This document shows positions 7,007-14,395 of a stretch of DNA of 20,104 nucleotides, in pieces. A model generated the notes under the pieces. The model saw only the letters and a program-made list of their open reading frames with translations. It was not told where the DNA came from and made no database searches. Numbering within the stretch: position 1 is the stretch's first letter; the number at the start of each line of letters is the position of its first letter. The position numbers and the translations under genes were made by a program. The stretch is from DATLMR01 sp035634255 (GTDB taxonomy: Bacteria > Acidobacteriota > Blastocatellia > UBA7656): assembly GCA_035634255.1 (NCBI GenBank), contig DASQDI010000037.1:1-20104 (forward strand), given 5' to 3'.

Positions 7007-9493
7007 ATGCAGAGTGAGATCATCGAGAGGTACTTAAAAGACCCGATTGTGATTTTAATCATCGTTGCCGTCTTTCTCTTCGCTCTTCTGGTCTTCCTGT
7101 TTTTGCGTTATCGGAAGAATAAGGACGCCCGCGAAACCGGGATACGCTCGGAGCTGGTCTCGATGGAGCGGGAGACTCAATTCGGGCAGGCGGCCGAGCA
7201 GATTCAGTACCTCAAGAACCCCGAAGACATCGTAAGGGACATAGCGCAACTGTTCCGCGATTTTTTGTCCATGCCTGTGGTAGCGGTCTACGCGGGCCGC
7301 GACGACGGGGCCTCACTCTCGCGCCTCCCCTTGCAGAGGCAGACCGGGTCGCTCGGGTTTCAGGCTTCGGATTTGCCGGAGTCCATCATTAAATCGCAGG
7401 TGCAGGGCTTCTGGCACCCGCAGATTGCCGACGCGGACCTTTTCGCGGAACGGCCCGGAGGTTCGGACCCGTCCGGCTCGCCTCCGCCGGCTGACGCGGA
7501 TCGCCCTAAGTCGGTGGTAGTCCTCCCGTGGAGGGGTGCTTTCGGGTGGACCGGAGTCTTCCTCGCCGAGCCGGGCGACCTCAGGAACCCGGACGATCTG
7601 GCCAGGTTGTCCGAGCCGGTGACGCACCTTGGGAACCGGCTCGCGGTCGCCCTCGAAATCGGGGAGCGGGAGCGGGAGCTGAGCCGCAAGGAGGAGCGCT
7701 CCGCCAGGAGCGTCGAATTTTTCCGGTCGCTCGTCTCGAACTTCGACGAGCCCTCGCGGTTCTCGGACGTTGCTCGCGAGCTGGCGAAACTGATGGGCTC
7801 CGACAGCGCCGCCCTGTGGAGGACCGAGCCCGGCACTTCGATGATTAAAATGGTGGGCTCTTATGGGCTGAGGTCTGCGGAGTTCCTCCCCCTGCCGGTG
7901 GGCCAGGGGCTCGCGGGGAGTGTGGCCGAAACGGGCGAGCCCCTCGCGCTCGAAGACGCGCCCTCCGACCCCCGCTGCCTCTTCCCGAGGGAGGCCCACG
8001 AAAGCGGCATCCTCTCTTACCTGGGGGTCCCCGTCCGGATGGATGACGCGACCGGAGTCGTCGAGATTCATACGTCCGCGCCGCGGACATGGAGCGAGTC
8101 GGAGGTGCTCGATTTGCAAACCGCCGCTTCCGTAATCGGCGAGGCGTTGAAGACCCCGGACGCGCGGGGCAACAAGCTGAGGGTGGAAAGCTCATACCTC
8201 GGCCTGTCGGAGGCGATGCAGCGCCTGCGCACCCCCGCGGAAGTTCTGGACGCGACGGTCGAGATCCTGGGCCACGCGCTCGGAGTGTCGCGCGCGGTCG
8301 TGATCGAGTTCGACGAGCAGGGGCGCTCCGTCGCTCCGGAGCACGAGTATTTAGGCCCGAACGTTGTGTCCGCCAAGAATGCTGGGCTGCCCCCGGACCT
8401 GTTTCAGAGGGTGTCGGAGGAATCGCCCGAAGGCGGACCAATCATCGTGGATGATTCCCGCTCGCGCTCCCTCCTGCCGCAGGATTTGGTGAGCCGGTTG
8501 CAGATCATCTCTGAGCTCGCGGTGCCGTTCAAAGTCGGGGGCCGGCTCCATGGCATTCTTTATCTCCACGAGTCCGACCGCGAGCGCAAATGGCAACCGG
8601 AGGAGGTGGAATTCGCGGACCGCGTGGCCCGGCAGCTCGCCCTCTCTTTTTCGAACGCGCAGGAATTCGAGGCTGCGACGCGGGCCAGAGACGCGGCGGG
8701 CGAGGAGGCCCGGAAGGCGGTCGAGACGGCGAGCCGGGCGCAGGGCGTCATAAACGCCATCCCCGAAGCCGTGGTCGGGCTCGACAGGGAAGGCAGGCTC
8801 ACCTTCTTCAACCAGACGGCTCGCGAATGGCTGGGGCTGAGGCAGGAGGACCTCGGCCACGTGGTCGAGATGATGGAATCGCTCGCCATGTCCGACGAGG
8901 CAATCTGGGACACGGTGATGGCCTCGCGCGACCCGTCGCGCGTTGAGTCGCGTACGGCGCGGGGCCAGAGGGTCAGCATCGCGGTCGCTCCGGTCCGAAA
9001 CGCGAAGGGGGAATTCGCGGGCCAGTTGGTCGTGATCAGCAACGTGGATCACCTCGGCGGCGCGGACGGCGAGGCCGGGGCGCGGGTGGCGGAGCTTCAG
9101 GCCAGAGTCTCAAGCCTCGAAGAGGAGCTGGCGAAAGCGGGCGCGGCTTCGGCCGGGGCGGGCTCGGGGGAAGCGGAGTTGAGGCGGGACATCGAGAGGT
9201 TGTCGGAAGACGGCAGGCGCCTGCAAAAATCGGCGAACCAGTTATTAGAGATCAACCGTCTAAAGAGCGAGTTCATCGTGAACGCGGGCCACGAACTGGA
9301 ATCTTCGCTGCAGTCGGTGTTAGGGTTCGCCGAACAGCTCGAGCAGGGCGTCTACGGCCGCCTGACTCAGGAACAGGCGGAAGCGGTGAAAGGCATCTAC
9401 GCGTGGTCGCGCCGGATGAAAGCCGACATCGACTGGCTCATCGAGTATGGCTCGACGCGGTCGCGGAGGCTCGACGCGGGCGAGAAAGAATAG
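7007..9493 (+). CDS. Membrane-anchored multi-GAF/PAS protein with HisKA-like end
   Basis: An 828-aa signalling protein. Residues 13-34 form one transmembrane helix followed by a basic stop-transfer patch. Three GAF-type sensory domains follow: a divergent one (about 55-220), a clearer one (about 239-375, with LPLPVGQGLAGSVAETGEPL) and a third (about 395-555). A PAS domain follows (about 580-690, INAIPEAVVGLDREGRLTFFN), then a coiled coil (about 690-750). The C-terminus resembles a HisKA helix pair: LKSEFIVNAGHELESSLQ carries His762 where kinases have the phospho-histidine, but the usual RTPL is replaced by ESSL. The protein ends about 65 residues later with no ATP-binding (HATPase) domain. 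It is thus not a complete histidine kinase; it may be a sensory scaffold, a phosphate acceptor for another kinase, or catalytically dead. ATG 7007 has AGGGGA 6 nt upstream. The next gene starts 53 bp downstream on the same strand. Confidence 0.85.
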   Translation: MQSEIIERYLKDPIVILIIVAVFLFALLVFLFLRYRKNKDARETGIRSELVSMERETQFGQAAEQIQYLKNPEDIVRDIAQLFRDFLSMPVVAVYAGRDDGASLSRLPLQRQTGSLGFQASDLPESIIKSQVQGFWHPQIADADLFAERPGGSDPSGSPPPADADRPKSVVVLPWRGAFGWTGVFLAEPGDLRNPDDLARLSEPVTHLGNRLAVALEIGERERELSRKEERSARSVEFFRSLVSNFDEPSRFSDVARELAKLMGSDSAALWRTEPGTSMIKMVGSYGLRSAEFLPLPVGQGLAGSVAETGEPLALEDAPSDPRCLFPREAHESGILSYLGVPVRMDDATGVVEIHTSAPRTWSESEVLDLQTAASVIGEALKTPDARGNKLRVESSYLGLSEAMQRLRTPAEVLDATVEILGHALGVSRAVVIEFDEQGRSVAPEHEYLGPNVVSAKNAGLPPDLFQRVSEESPEGGPIIVDDSRSRSLLPQDLVSRLQIISELAVPFKVGGRLHGILYLHESDRERKWQPEEVEFADRVARQLALSFSNAQEFEAATRARDAAGEEARKAVETASRAQGVINAIPEAVVGLDREGRLTFFNQTAREWLGLRQEDLGHVVEMMESLAMSDEAIWDTVMASRDPSRVESRTARGQRVSIAVAPVRNAKGEFAGQLVVISNVDHLGGADGEAGARVAELQARVSSLEEELAKAGAASAGAGSGEAELRRDIERLSEDGRRLQKSANQLLEINRLKSEFIVNAGHELESSLQSVLGFAEQLEQGVYGRLTQEQAEAVKGIYAWSRRMKADIDWLIEYGSTRSRRLDAGEKE

Positions 9494-9546
9494 AGGTGAA
9501 GGGCGGCCCGAATTCGCGGGCGTGCCGGCCGCACGACGTAACAAAT

Positions 9547-9930
9547 ATGTGGATGTTATGCCCAATCTGCGCGGGAGAGTTTCAGCCGAGGGTAGATTTG
9601 TGCCCCGGCTGCGGGTGCGGCCTCGTGCCTTCTTCCCTCCGCGATCAGGCGGTCCGAGGGCGGTCGGAAAAGCCGCGGAGGGGGGTCGAGTTTGTGGAGC
9701 TTTGCCGCCCTCTCGCGTACCCGGTCGCGATGCTCGTCAAGCAGATGCTTGAGCAGAACGGCGTGGCGGCCCACGTCCAGGGCGGCCATTCGCTCTCGCT
9801 CCTGCCTCACCTCGCCTTCCTCGGCGAGTTGAGAATCATCGTGGACCGGGTCCAGCTGGAATTCGCGCAGGCTTTGTATAAGGCGTATTTCGAAGGGGAT
9901 GGGGAGACGGATTTCATCGCCGATTCGTAG
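9547..9930 (+). CDS. Zinc-ribbon DUF2007 domain protein
   Basis: A 127-aa protein with an N-terminal zinc ribbon (Cys5-x2-Cys8 and Cys19-x2-Cys22, with Cys24 next to it). The C-terminal domain (about 49-118), VEFVELCRPLAYPVAMLVKQMLEQNGVAAHV, matches the DUF2007 putative signal-transducing family. The function of DUF2007 is unknown; zinc-ribbon fusions of it are common as small cytoplasmic adaptor-like proteins. No signal peptide or membrane helix is present. The start is uncertain: ATG 9547 and ATG 9553 lie just before the first CxxC, while GTG 9496, directly after the stop of the sensor gene, would add 17 residues of no family character. It may be transcribed with the preceding GAF/PAS gene, and it converges with the SPFH gene across a 52-bp gap. 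Confidence 0.8.
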   Translation: MWMLCPICAGEFQPRVDLCPGCGCGLVPSSLRDQAVRGRSEKPRRGVEFVELCRPLAYPVAMLVKQMLEQNGVAAHVQGGHSLSLLPHLAFLGELRIIVDRVQLEFAQALYKAYFEGDGETDFIADS

Positions 9931-9982
9931 TCTCGATGAGATCACGCCTCCCCGGAATTGCGTCGGTTCTCTCGCCTCGGGG

Positions 9983-10996
9983 CTACCTGCCGGAGCGGTT
10001 GAGCTGGATCGAAGACGGGAGCTTTTCGCGCCCTTCGTCCGGCCCGCCCGATTCTTTAAAGACTTCTTTGAGGGAGCCGATTGAAGAGAGCATCGCGCTC
10101 GTCTCGACCGGCATAAATACCACCTTCGCGTTGTTGCTCCCCGCCATGTTCGTAAGGGATTCGATGTACCTCTGCATCAGAAGGTACTGCGCGGGGTTCC
10201 CCTGTCCTTCCATGATCGAGTCGGAGATGGTTCGGATGGCCTGGCCCTCGGCCTCCGCCCCGCGCAGCCGCGCCTGAGCCTGACCCTCCGCGCGAAGGAT
10301 GGCGGACTCCTTCTCGCCTTCGGCGCGGGCGATGGCGGCCTGCTTCTCGCCTTCGGCCCGAGCGATGGCGGCCTGTTTTTCGCCGTCGGCCTGAAGGATG
10401 AGCGCGCGCCTGTTTCGCTCGGCGGTCATCTGCTTTTCCATCGTGACCCGCACGTCCTCCGGCGGGTGGATGTTTCGGATCTCGACGCGGGTGACCTTCA
10501 CCCCCCACCGGTCGGTGGCTTCGTCGAGGACGGCCCGGAGCTTGTTGTTGATCACGTCGCGGGAGGTGAAAGTGTGATCAAGGTCCAGGTCTCCGATGAT
10601 GGACCGCATCGCCGTAATCGTGAGCTGCATGATGGACCCCGTGAGGTCGGCGACCTCGTAGGTCGATTTGATCGGGTCGGTGATCTGGTAGTAGAGCACC
10701 GAATCGATCCCGACGGTCACGTTATCGCGCGTGATGACGGGCTGCGGCGGGAAGTCCAGCAACTGCTCGCGGAGGTCGAGCGTCGAAAGCCCCGGACGCA
10801 CCCCGCTCCAGTAGACCGACCGGGGCTTGTCCACGAAGGGGATGATGATGTTCAAACCGCTGGTGGCGACTTTATGGAATTTTCCGAGCCGCTCGATGAT
10901 CATTACCGAAGCCTGGCCGACGACGCGGAAGGATTTGATCAGGGTGACCAGCACGACCAGGGCTATAAATCCCAGTACAAACAGTCCGATTTCCAT
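9983..10996 (-). CDS. qmcA: SPFH/Band 7 membrane scaffold protein, QmcA-like
   Basis: A 337-aa stomatin/prohibitin (SPFH) protein. An N-terminal transmembrane helix (about 3-21) is followed by the SPFH domain (about 24-185), containing VMIIERLGKFHKVATSGLNI and the family motif WGVKVTRVEIRNIHPPEDV. A long Ala/Glu/Lys-rich coiled coil follows (about 186-255). Its core, residues 203-235, is three near-identical 11-residue units (A-D/E-GEKQAAIAR). The tail NNAKVVFMPVETSAMLSSIG closely parallels the end of E. coli QmcA. Such proteins oligomerise in the inner membrane and organise microdomains or modulate FtsH-type proteolysis. The NfeD gene lies upstream with a 62-bp gap on the same strand, the usual pairing, which supports the call. 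AAGGAG lies about 10 nt before ATG 10996. Confidence 0.92.
   Translation of the reverse strand: MEIGLFVLGFIALVVLVTLIKSFRVVGQASVMIIERLGKFHKVATSGLNIIIPFVDKPRSVYWSGVRPGLSTLDLREQLLDFPPQPVITRDNVTVGIDSVLYYQITDPIKSTYEVADLTGSIMQLTITAMRSIIGDLDLDHTFTSRDVINNKLRAVLDEATDRWGVKVTRVEIRNIHPPEDVRVTMEKQMTAERNRRALILQADGEKQAAIARAEGEKQAAIARAEGEKESAILRAEGQAQARLRGAEAEGQAIRTISDSIMEGQGNPAQYLLMQRYIESLTNMAGSNNAKVVFMPVETSAMLSSIGSLKEVFKESGGPDEGREKLPSSIQLNRSGR
10292..10390 (-). repeat. Three 33-bp coding tandem repeats in SPFH gene
   Basis: Three consecutive 33-bp units encode 11-residue repeats (residues 203-235) in the coiled coil. The first two differ at the protein level only at the D/E position, and a fourth, degenerate unit follows at 10259-10291. 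Repeats in this part of SPFH proteins are common. Their DNA similarity suggests slippage or duplication and possible length variation between strains. Confidence 0.7.
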
Positions 10997-11058
10997 CGTT
11001 TTCTCGCTCCTTCGAAATCATTTGGCGGTTACCAATTTGATTAAATGACCGCGCACTC

Positions 11059-11550
11059 TCATTCGGTCAACTGTTTTTCGGCCCTCCACGACGGCAACTG
11101 GTCCACGTGCCTGACGTAGACCGAGACGCCGTCAACCCGGTCGATCCGCACCTGCTCGCCTTCGGAGAGCGCGTCCTCCCCCTCGGCGGGGAACGCCCTC
11201 CAGATCGATCCGAAGACGCGGACCTCCCCTTCTTTTCTCGGGCCCGCGGACGAAGTGACGACCACACCGATCCGCCCCGGCAGGGAATCGATCCCGGTCT
11301 TCAATTCACTCCCGGACGACCCGAGCGGGAAGAAGCGCTCGAAGATCGTCCTCGAAGCTACCGCGAGCGCGATTGAAACGACCAGAAAGACGACGATCTG
11401 GAACGGGAGCCCGACCAGACCGGAGAGGGCCAGCAGCCCGGCGACCAGGGCCCCGACGCCGAACCACATGAGCACAAAACCGGTCGTGAACATCTCCGCC
11501 AGGATGAAGAGAGCGCCCAGAATCAACCATATGTACCAGAGGTTAGACAT
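11059..11550 (-). CDS. NfeD family membrane protein
   Basis: A 163-aa short-type NfeD protein. Residues 1-72 form three or so hydrophobic helices (WYIWLILGALFILAEMF, then a Gly/Ala/Leu-rich hairpin, then FQIVVFLVVSIALAVASRT). The C-terminal part (about 85-152) is an OB-fold-like beta domain containing GRIGVVVTSSAGPRKEGEVRV and GEQVRIDRVDGVSVYVR, as expected. It lacks the long ClpP-like protease domain of full-length NfeD. Short NfeD proteins partner SPFH proteins in membrane microdomains, and the SPFH gene follows directly downstream, so the two are likely one operon. No strong ribosome binding site precedes ATG 11550. Upstream, a terminator at 11754-11792 isolates this operon from the carboxypeptidase unit. 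Confidence 0.92.
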   Translation of the reverse strand: MSNLWYIWLILGALFILAEMFTTGFVLMWFGVGALVAGLLALSGLVGLPFQIVVFLVVSIALAVASRTIFERFFPLGSSGSELKTGIDSLPGRIGVVVTSSAGPRKEGEVRVFGSIWRAFPAEGEDALSEGEQVRIDRVDGVSVYVRHVDQLPSWRAEKQLTE

Positions 11551-11753
11551 AGTCTTTACCCAGCTTCAACAACTCAGATGACCCGAAGGTTGCTTCGAAA
11601 GTTACGCGCCTGACGACGCAGGAGAATCACCGACCATGACCCGGAGCCTGACCGGCTCCATCCAGTTTATGAAATTATCTTTTTCTCCAGGGCAAAAAGC
11701 AAGGCCGGTCTAATTAACGGGTGTGAAGGAGGGAAGAGGATAAGGCCGGGAAA

Positions 11754-11792
11754 GAATGATGCCGCCCCGCGACCCACAGGGCGGCATCATTC
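11754..11792 (-). terminator. Terminator hairpin after carboxypeptidase operon
   Basis: A perfect 14-bp stem: GAATGATGCCGCCC (11754-11767) with GGGCGGCATCATTC (11779-11792) around an 11-nt loop. On the minus strand it is followed by TTT and a C/T-rich stretch. It overlaps the last codons and stop of the 63-aa membrane protein gene, so it most likely ends the transcript that begins at the carboxypeptidase gene. Confidence 0.8.
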
Positions 11793-11978
11793 CTGAGAGC
11801 TTGACACTATCCCGAAGGCGATACCTATGACCATTGCGAGTATCACCTCCGACGCGCCAACTATCACCGTCTCGCGCTCGGACATCGGCAGGCGCTTTAC
11901 CACTTCGGCCGCCGCGATCAGGATCAGGCTCAAGCCCAGGAGCCATTTTTGAGCGCGAGTAATTCCTCGATTCTTCAT
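11787..11978 (-). CDS. Small two-helix membrane protein, unknown function
   Basis: A 63-aa protein I do not recognise. Two hydrophobic segments are visible: about residues 11-27 (KWLLGLSLILIAAAEVV) and about 39-59 (VIVGASEVILAMVIGIAFGIV), joined by a short charged loop (KRLPMSERET). This suggests a small hairpin inner-membrane protein. Its ATG lies only 3 nt after the stop codon of the carboxypeptidase gene, and its stop lies within a perfect terminator stem. Both facts argue that it is a genuine last gene of that operon. The ribosome binding site is weak, so translation may depend on re-initiation. A role beside the cell-wall enzyme is inference from position only. Confidence 0.6.
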   Translation of the reverse strand: MKNRGITRAQKWLLGLSLILIAAAEVVKRLPMSERETVIVGASEVILAMVIGIAFGIVSSSQE

Positions 11979-11981
11979 TCT

Positions 11982-13757
11982 CTATTTCGGCGACGCCAGC
12001 ATCGAGCCCGACTCCTGCGCGCGCTGGGTGACGCGCGGAGGCCCTTCGGGAGAGTAACGGATCGGGGCCGGGCCGCCATAGAAAGTGATCATTTTCTTGA
12101 TAGTCTCGTCCTGCGCGGCGCGGAACCTCGTGACCGCCCCCCCCCGGTTATAGATCACGAAGAGCAGGGGCCCTTTCGTCCGGGTGTAGGCCACGCCCGC
12201 GAGCGCGCTCACGCTGTTGAGGGTCCCGGTCTTGCCCACGACCGCCCCCCGGTAGCCGTCCGTGAAACGGCGCTGAAGGGTGCCCTGATCGATCCCCGCG
12301 ACCGGCAGCATGTCGTCCAGACTGAGCCCGCCCTTCTCAAGGTAGGTGTGGAGCTTTCGAAGTATCTGAATCGTGCCGCGCGGCGAGATGAAGTTCGACC
12401 CGAGGCCCGAAGAGGTCACGATGTTCAACTCCTCTTCCTTCAGGCCCACTTCCGTCCTCAGGAAGTGCTGAACGGCGAGCGGCCCCCCGACGAGGTTGCC
12501 GATGACTGAAGCCATCCAGTTATTCGAGAAATCGTTCAACCCCTTGAGCACGCGGACGAGCGGCAGGGAGGTGTGGACGGCGAGCAGTTTCAGGTTGGTG
12601 GTATTTACCGCCTGATCGGTGACCGTTTCCCCGGATATCTTCAGGGACGGGGGCACCACGAGGCCGCCCGTCGCGACCCTCGCCAGTCCGTTCGACACGG
12701 TCTCGCCCTTACCTTCCGGCGTTCGCATAGCGAGAAATCTCGGGTAGGCGCTCTTGACTCCGCCTGCCCAGGTCTCGGGATTGAGGGTGTTGCGGAACGA
12801 CTTCGCGGAAGCCTCGCGGGACGCGGAGAGGTTGAAGTAGAACTGCCCGAGGACGACCAGGTTCCCCGCGACGGCTCTGATGCCCGCGCGGTTGAGTTGG
12901 TCGGCGATCAGCAGGGCGTTCTCGAAAAAGAAGGCCGGGTCCCCGCTGCCCACGACGTAGAGGTTGCCTTGGAGAGTCCCGGTCGCGGGGTCGAGCCCCC
13001 CGTCCGTGTAAAGCGAAGTGCGGAAGCGGAAGTCGGGGCCGAGCTTGCTGATGGCGACCAGAGAAGTGGCGACCTTGACCACGGAAGCCGGGTTGAATGG
13101 CCTGTCAGCGTTGTGCTCGGCGAGCACCTCTCCGCTTACGGTCTCGACTATGAACCCCTGATTCGTCGGGTCGTACCCGCGGGAAAAGAGGCTCTCCGCG
13201 TAGGCATTCACGAGCGGGTTGAGGGAGAAAGGTTCTTCGCCGGTCGGCGCGGTCTGCGCCCCCCTCACCAGATCGTTGGCGGAGGGAGCCGGAGCTATTA
13301 TCGCTAAAGGCGTGCTCTGAGACTCTGCCGGGCCGCCCATCTCCTGACCGGATGACGCGGGCGCGGGAGGGAGGAGCCGCTCGCCCTTCTCGCCCTCGCT
13401 CTGAGCGTTGGCCCAGGACTGCGTCAGGAAGTTGTGAATCCCCGACCTGTGATAGGTGGCCGGGCGGCTCGCGACCTGTTTGCGCCATCTCGACTTGCCG
13501 CGCCGTCCGCGGGCCTGCAACGTGCGCCCCTTCTTCGACCTGTCGGCCCGGCTCGACTTCGCCGAGGCGCGTCTGGACCTGCTGCTTTTAGCGCTGGATT
13601 TCTTACTCGATTTCTTAACGGATTTCTTCGAGCTGCGGGCAGCCTTACGCGACTTCGAGGCACGACCAACCGGCTCCGCTTGTATGATCGTGGCTGTGAA
13701 TAAAAATATTATGAGAACAGATAGAGCGTTTAGTTTGCGAAGTCTTGCCTTAAGCAT
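11982..13757 (-). CDS. dacB: D-alanyl-D-alanine carboxypeptidase/endopeptidase, PBP4 (S13) type
   Basis: A 591-aa penicillin-binding protein of peptidase family S13, trimming or cleaving peptidoglycan peptide cross-links in the periplasm. A signal peptide spans about residues 1-28 (hydrophobic core LSVLIIFLFTATII). Residues 31-95 are extremely rich in Lys, Arg, Ser and Ala, like a histone H1 tail. A Pro/Ala/Ser linker leads to the catalytic domain (about 180-560). The three active-site motifs are intact: SVVK (Ser225-Lys228) in FNPASVVKVAT, SNN (411-413) and KTG (509-511) in VVGKTGTLNS. About 180 residues separate the first two motifs, as in S13 enzymes with their inserted domains. I chose ATG 13757, just before the signal peptide and preceded by AAGGA about 12 nt away; the frame is open to 13985, but that extension looks noncoding. 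A 63-aa membrane protein gene follows after 3 nt. Confidence 0.92.
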   Translation of the reverse strand: MLKARLRKLNALSVLIIFLFTATIIQAEPVGRASKSRKAARSSKKSVKKSSKKSSAKSSRSRRASAKSSRADRSKKGRTLQARGRRGKSRWRKQVASRPATYHRSGIHNFLTQSWANAQSEGEKGERLLPPAPASSGQEMGGPAESQSTPLAIIAPAPSANDLVRGAQTAPTGEEPFSLNPLVNAYAESLFSRGYDPTNQGFIVETVSGEVLAEHNADRPFNPASVVKVATSLVAISKLGPDFRFRTSLYTDGGLDPATGTLQGNLYVVGSGDPAFFFENALLIADQLNRAGIRAVAGNLVVLGQFYFNLSASREASAKSFRNTLNPETWAGGVKSAYPRFLAMRTPEGKGETVSNGLARVATGGLVVPPSLKISGETVTDQAVNTTNLKLLAVHTSLPLVRVLKGLNDFSNNWMASVIGNLVGGPLAVQHFLRTEVGLKEEELNIVTSSGLGSNFISPRGTIQILRKLHTYLEKGGLSLDDMLPVAGIDQGTLQRRFTDGYRGAVVGKTGTLNSVSALAGVAYTRTKGPLLFVIYNRGGAVTRFRAAQDETIKKMITFYGGPAPIRYSPEGPPRVTQRAQESGSMLASPK

Positions 13758-14395
13758 ATGATAAATCCGTCCTTGCTGATGATGAATCTTCGCTCGTCGG
13801 ATGCAGGCCCTGCCGGCTAACGTTGCAACGTCCCTGACTTCCCGATCAACTCCCCGTTGAATCGGGCTCGCCCTCGAAACCGAAGGGCAGGCGTCCTTGT
13901 TACTATGCAATTTTGATTTGGCGGGGGCTGCGACTGTGCGTTTCCATCTGCTTACCGAGCTAACAATAACACAGGTCGTTAGCACAAGCTACAGCTTAAT
14001 AAATATACAACATTTATTTGTTACCCGGTTGTACTGCCACACCTCTCAGGTTGAGGAAAGGTAAGGCGGGACTCACGCGTCCTTCTGTTCCGCCTGCGTA
14101 GATTGTAATGGAAGAAGGGGCCGGTGGCTAGTGGTCAGGGGCCGGGGCGGGCGACAGAGCCCTGAGTGATTCGAGACTCTCTTTATCGAATCCGTTTCGA
14201 GTAAATCAAAATCGCGGGAGGCGTCACCGGCCCCTGACTCCTGGCCACTGGCCCCTGCCTTGTGATACCTTACCGGCGGCCTGACGCGGGAGGGGATGAC
14301 GGGATTCCTGATTGGCCGGTGGAGATTCCCGAGTCGCTCGCGTCGGAGTTTACTGCCCGACTTTTAAATCAATGAATCAGGGAACCGAGAGCCGC
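13758..14395. other. Long intergenic region between divergent operons
   Basis: A 638-bp stretch without a credible gene, separating the carboxypeptidase operon (-) from the molybdenum hydroxylase operon (+). It contains an AT-rich patch around 13995-14023 with a small inverted repeat (AATAAAT at 13998-14004, ATTTATT at 14012-14018), a likely site for divergent promoter elements, although no exact -35/-10 pair is convincing. It also holds the 139-bp inverted-repeat element at 14117-14255. No tRNA, riboswitch or small RNA was recognised. Confidence 0.55.
14117..14255. repeat. MITE/REP-like element with 29-bp inverted arms
   Basis: The arm at 14117-14145 begins GGGGCCGGTGGCTAGTGG and ends TCAGGGGCCGG. 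The arm at 14227-14255, read in reverse complement, matches it at 25 of 29 positions. Between the arms (81 nt) lies a second perfect 7-bp hairpin, GATTCGA (14168-14174) with TCGAATC (14186-14192). No target-site duplication abuts the arms. The wholly noncoding, nested palindromic form resembles dispersed intergenic repeats (REP/MITE class); copy number elsewhere is unknown. As RNA it would form a long branched hairpin. Confidence 0.6.

Noticed and set aside
9403..9546. Longer start for the zinc-ribbon DUF2007 protein
   Set aside because: The upstream part overlaps the end of the GAF/PAS gene in another frame and has no family character; the domain begins right after ATG 9547.
10259..10390. 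CRISPR-like or microsatellite array from 33-bp repeats
   Set aside because: The repeats have no spacers, keep the reading frame and encode the regular coiled coil of an SPFH protein.
4372..13757. Beta-lactam resistance cluster (penicillin acylase, phosphotransferase, PBP4)
   Set aside because: These genes are kilobases apart, on different transcription units and belong to families with broad housekeeping roles. The phosphotransferase is of the ACAD10/11 type, not an aminoglycoside-resistance enzyme.
13758..13985. N-terminal extension of the carboxypeptidase up to 13985
   Set aside because: The extension would put 76 residues without family character in front of a normal signal peptide. ATG 13757 with AAGGA upstream fits an exported S13 enzyme.
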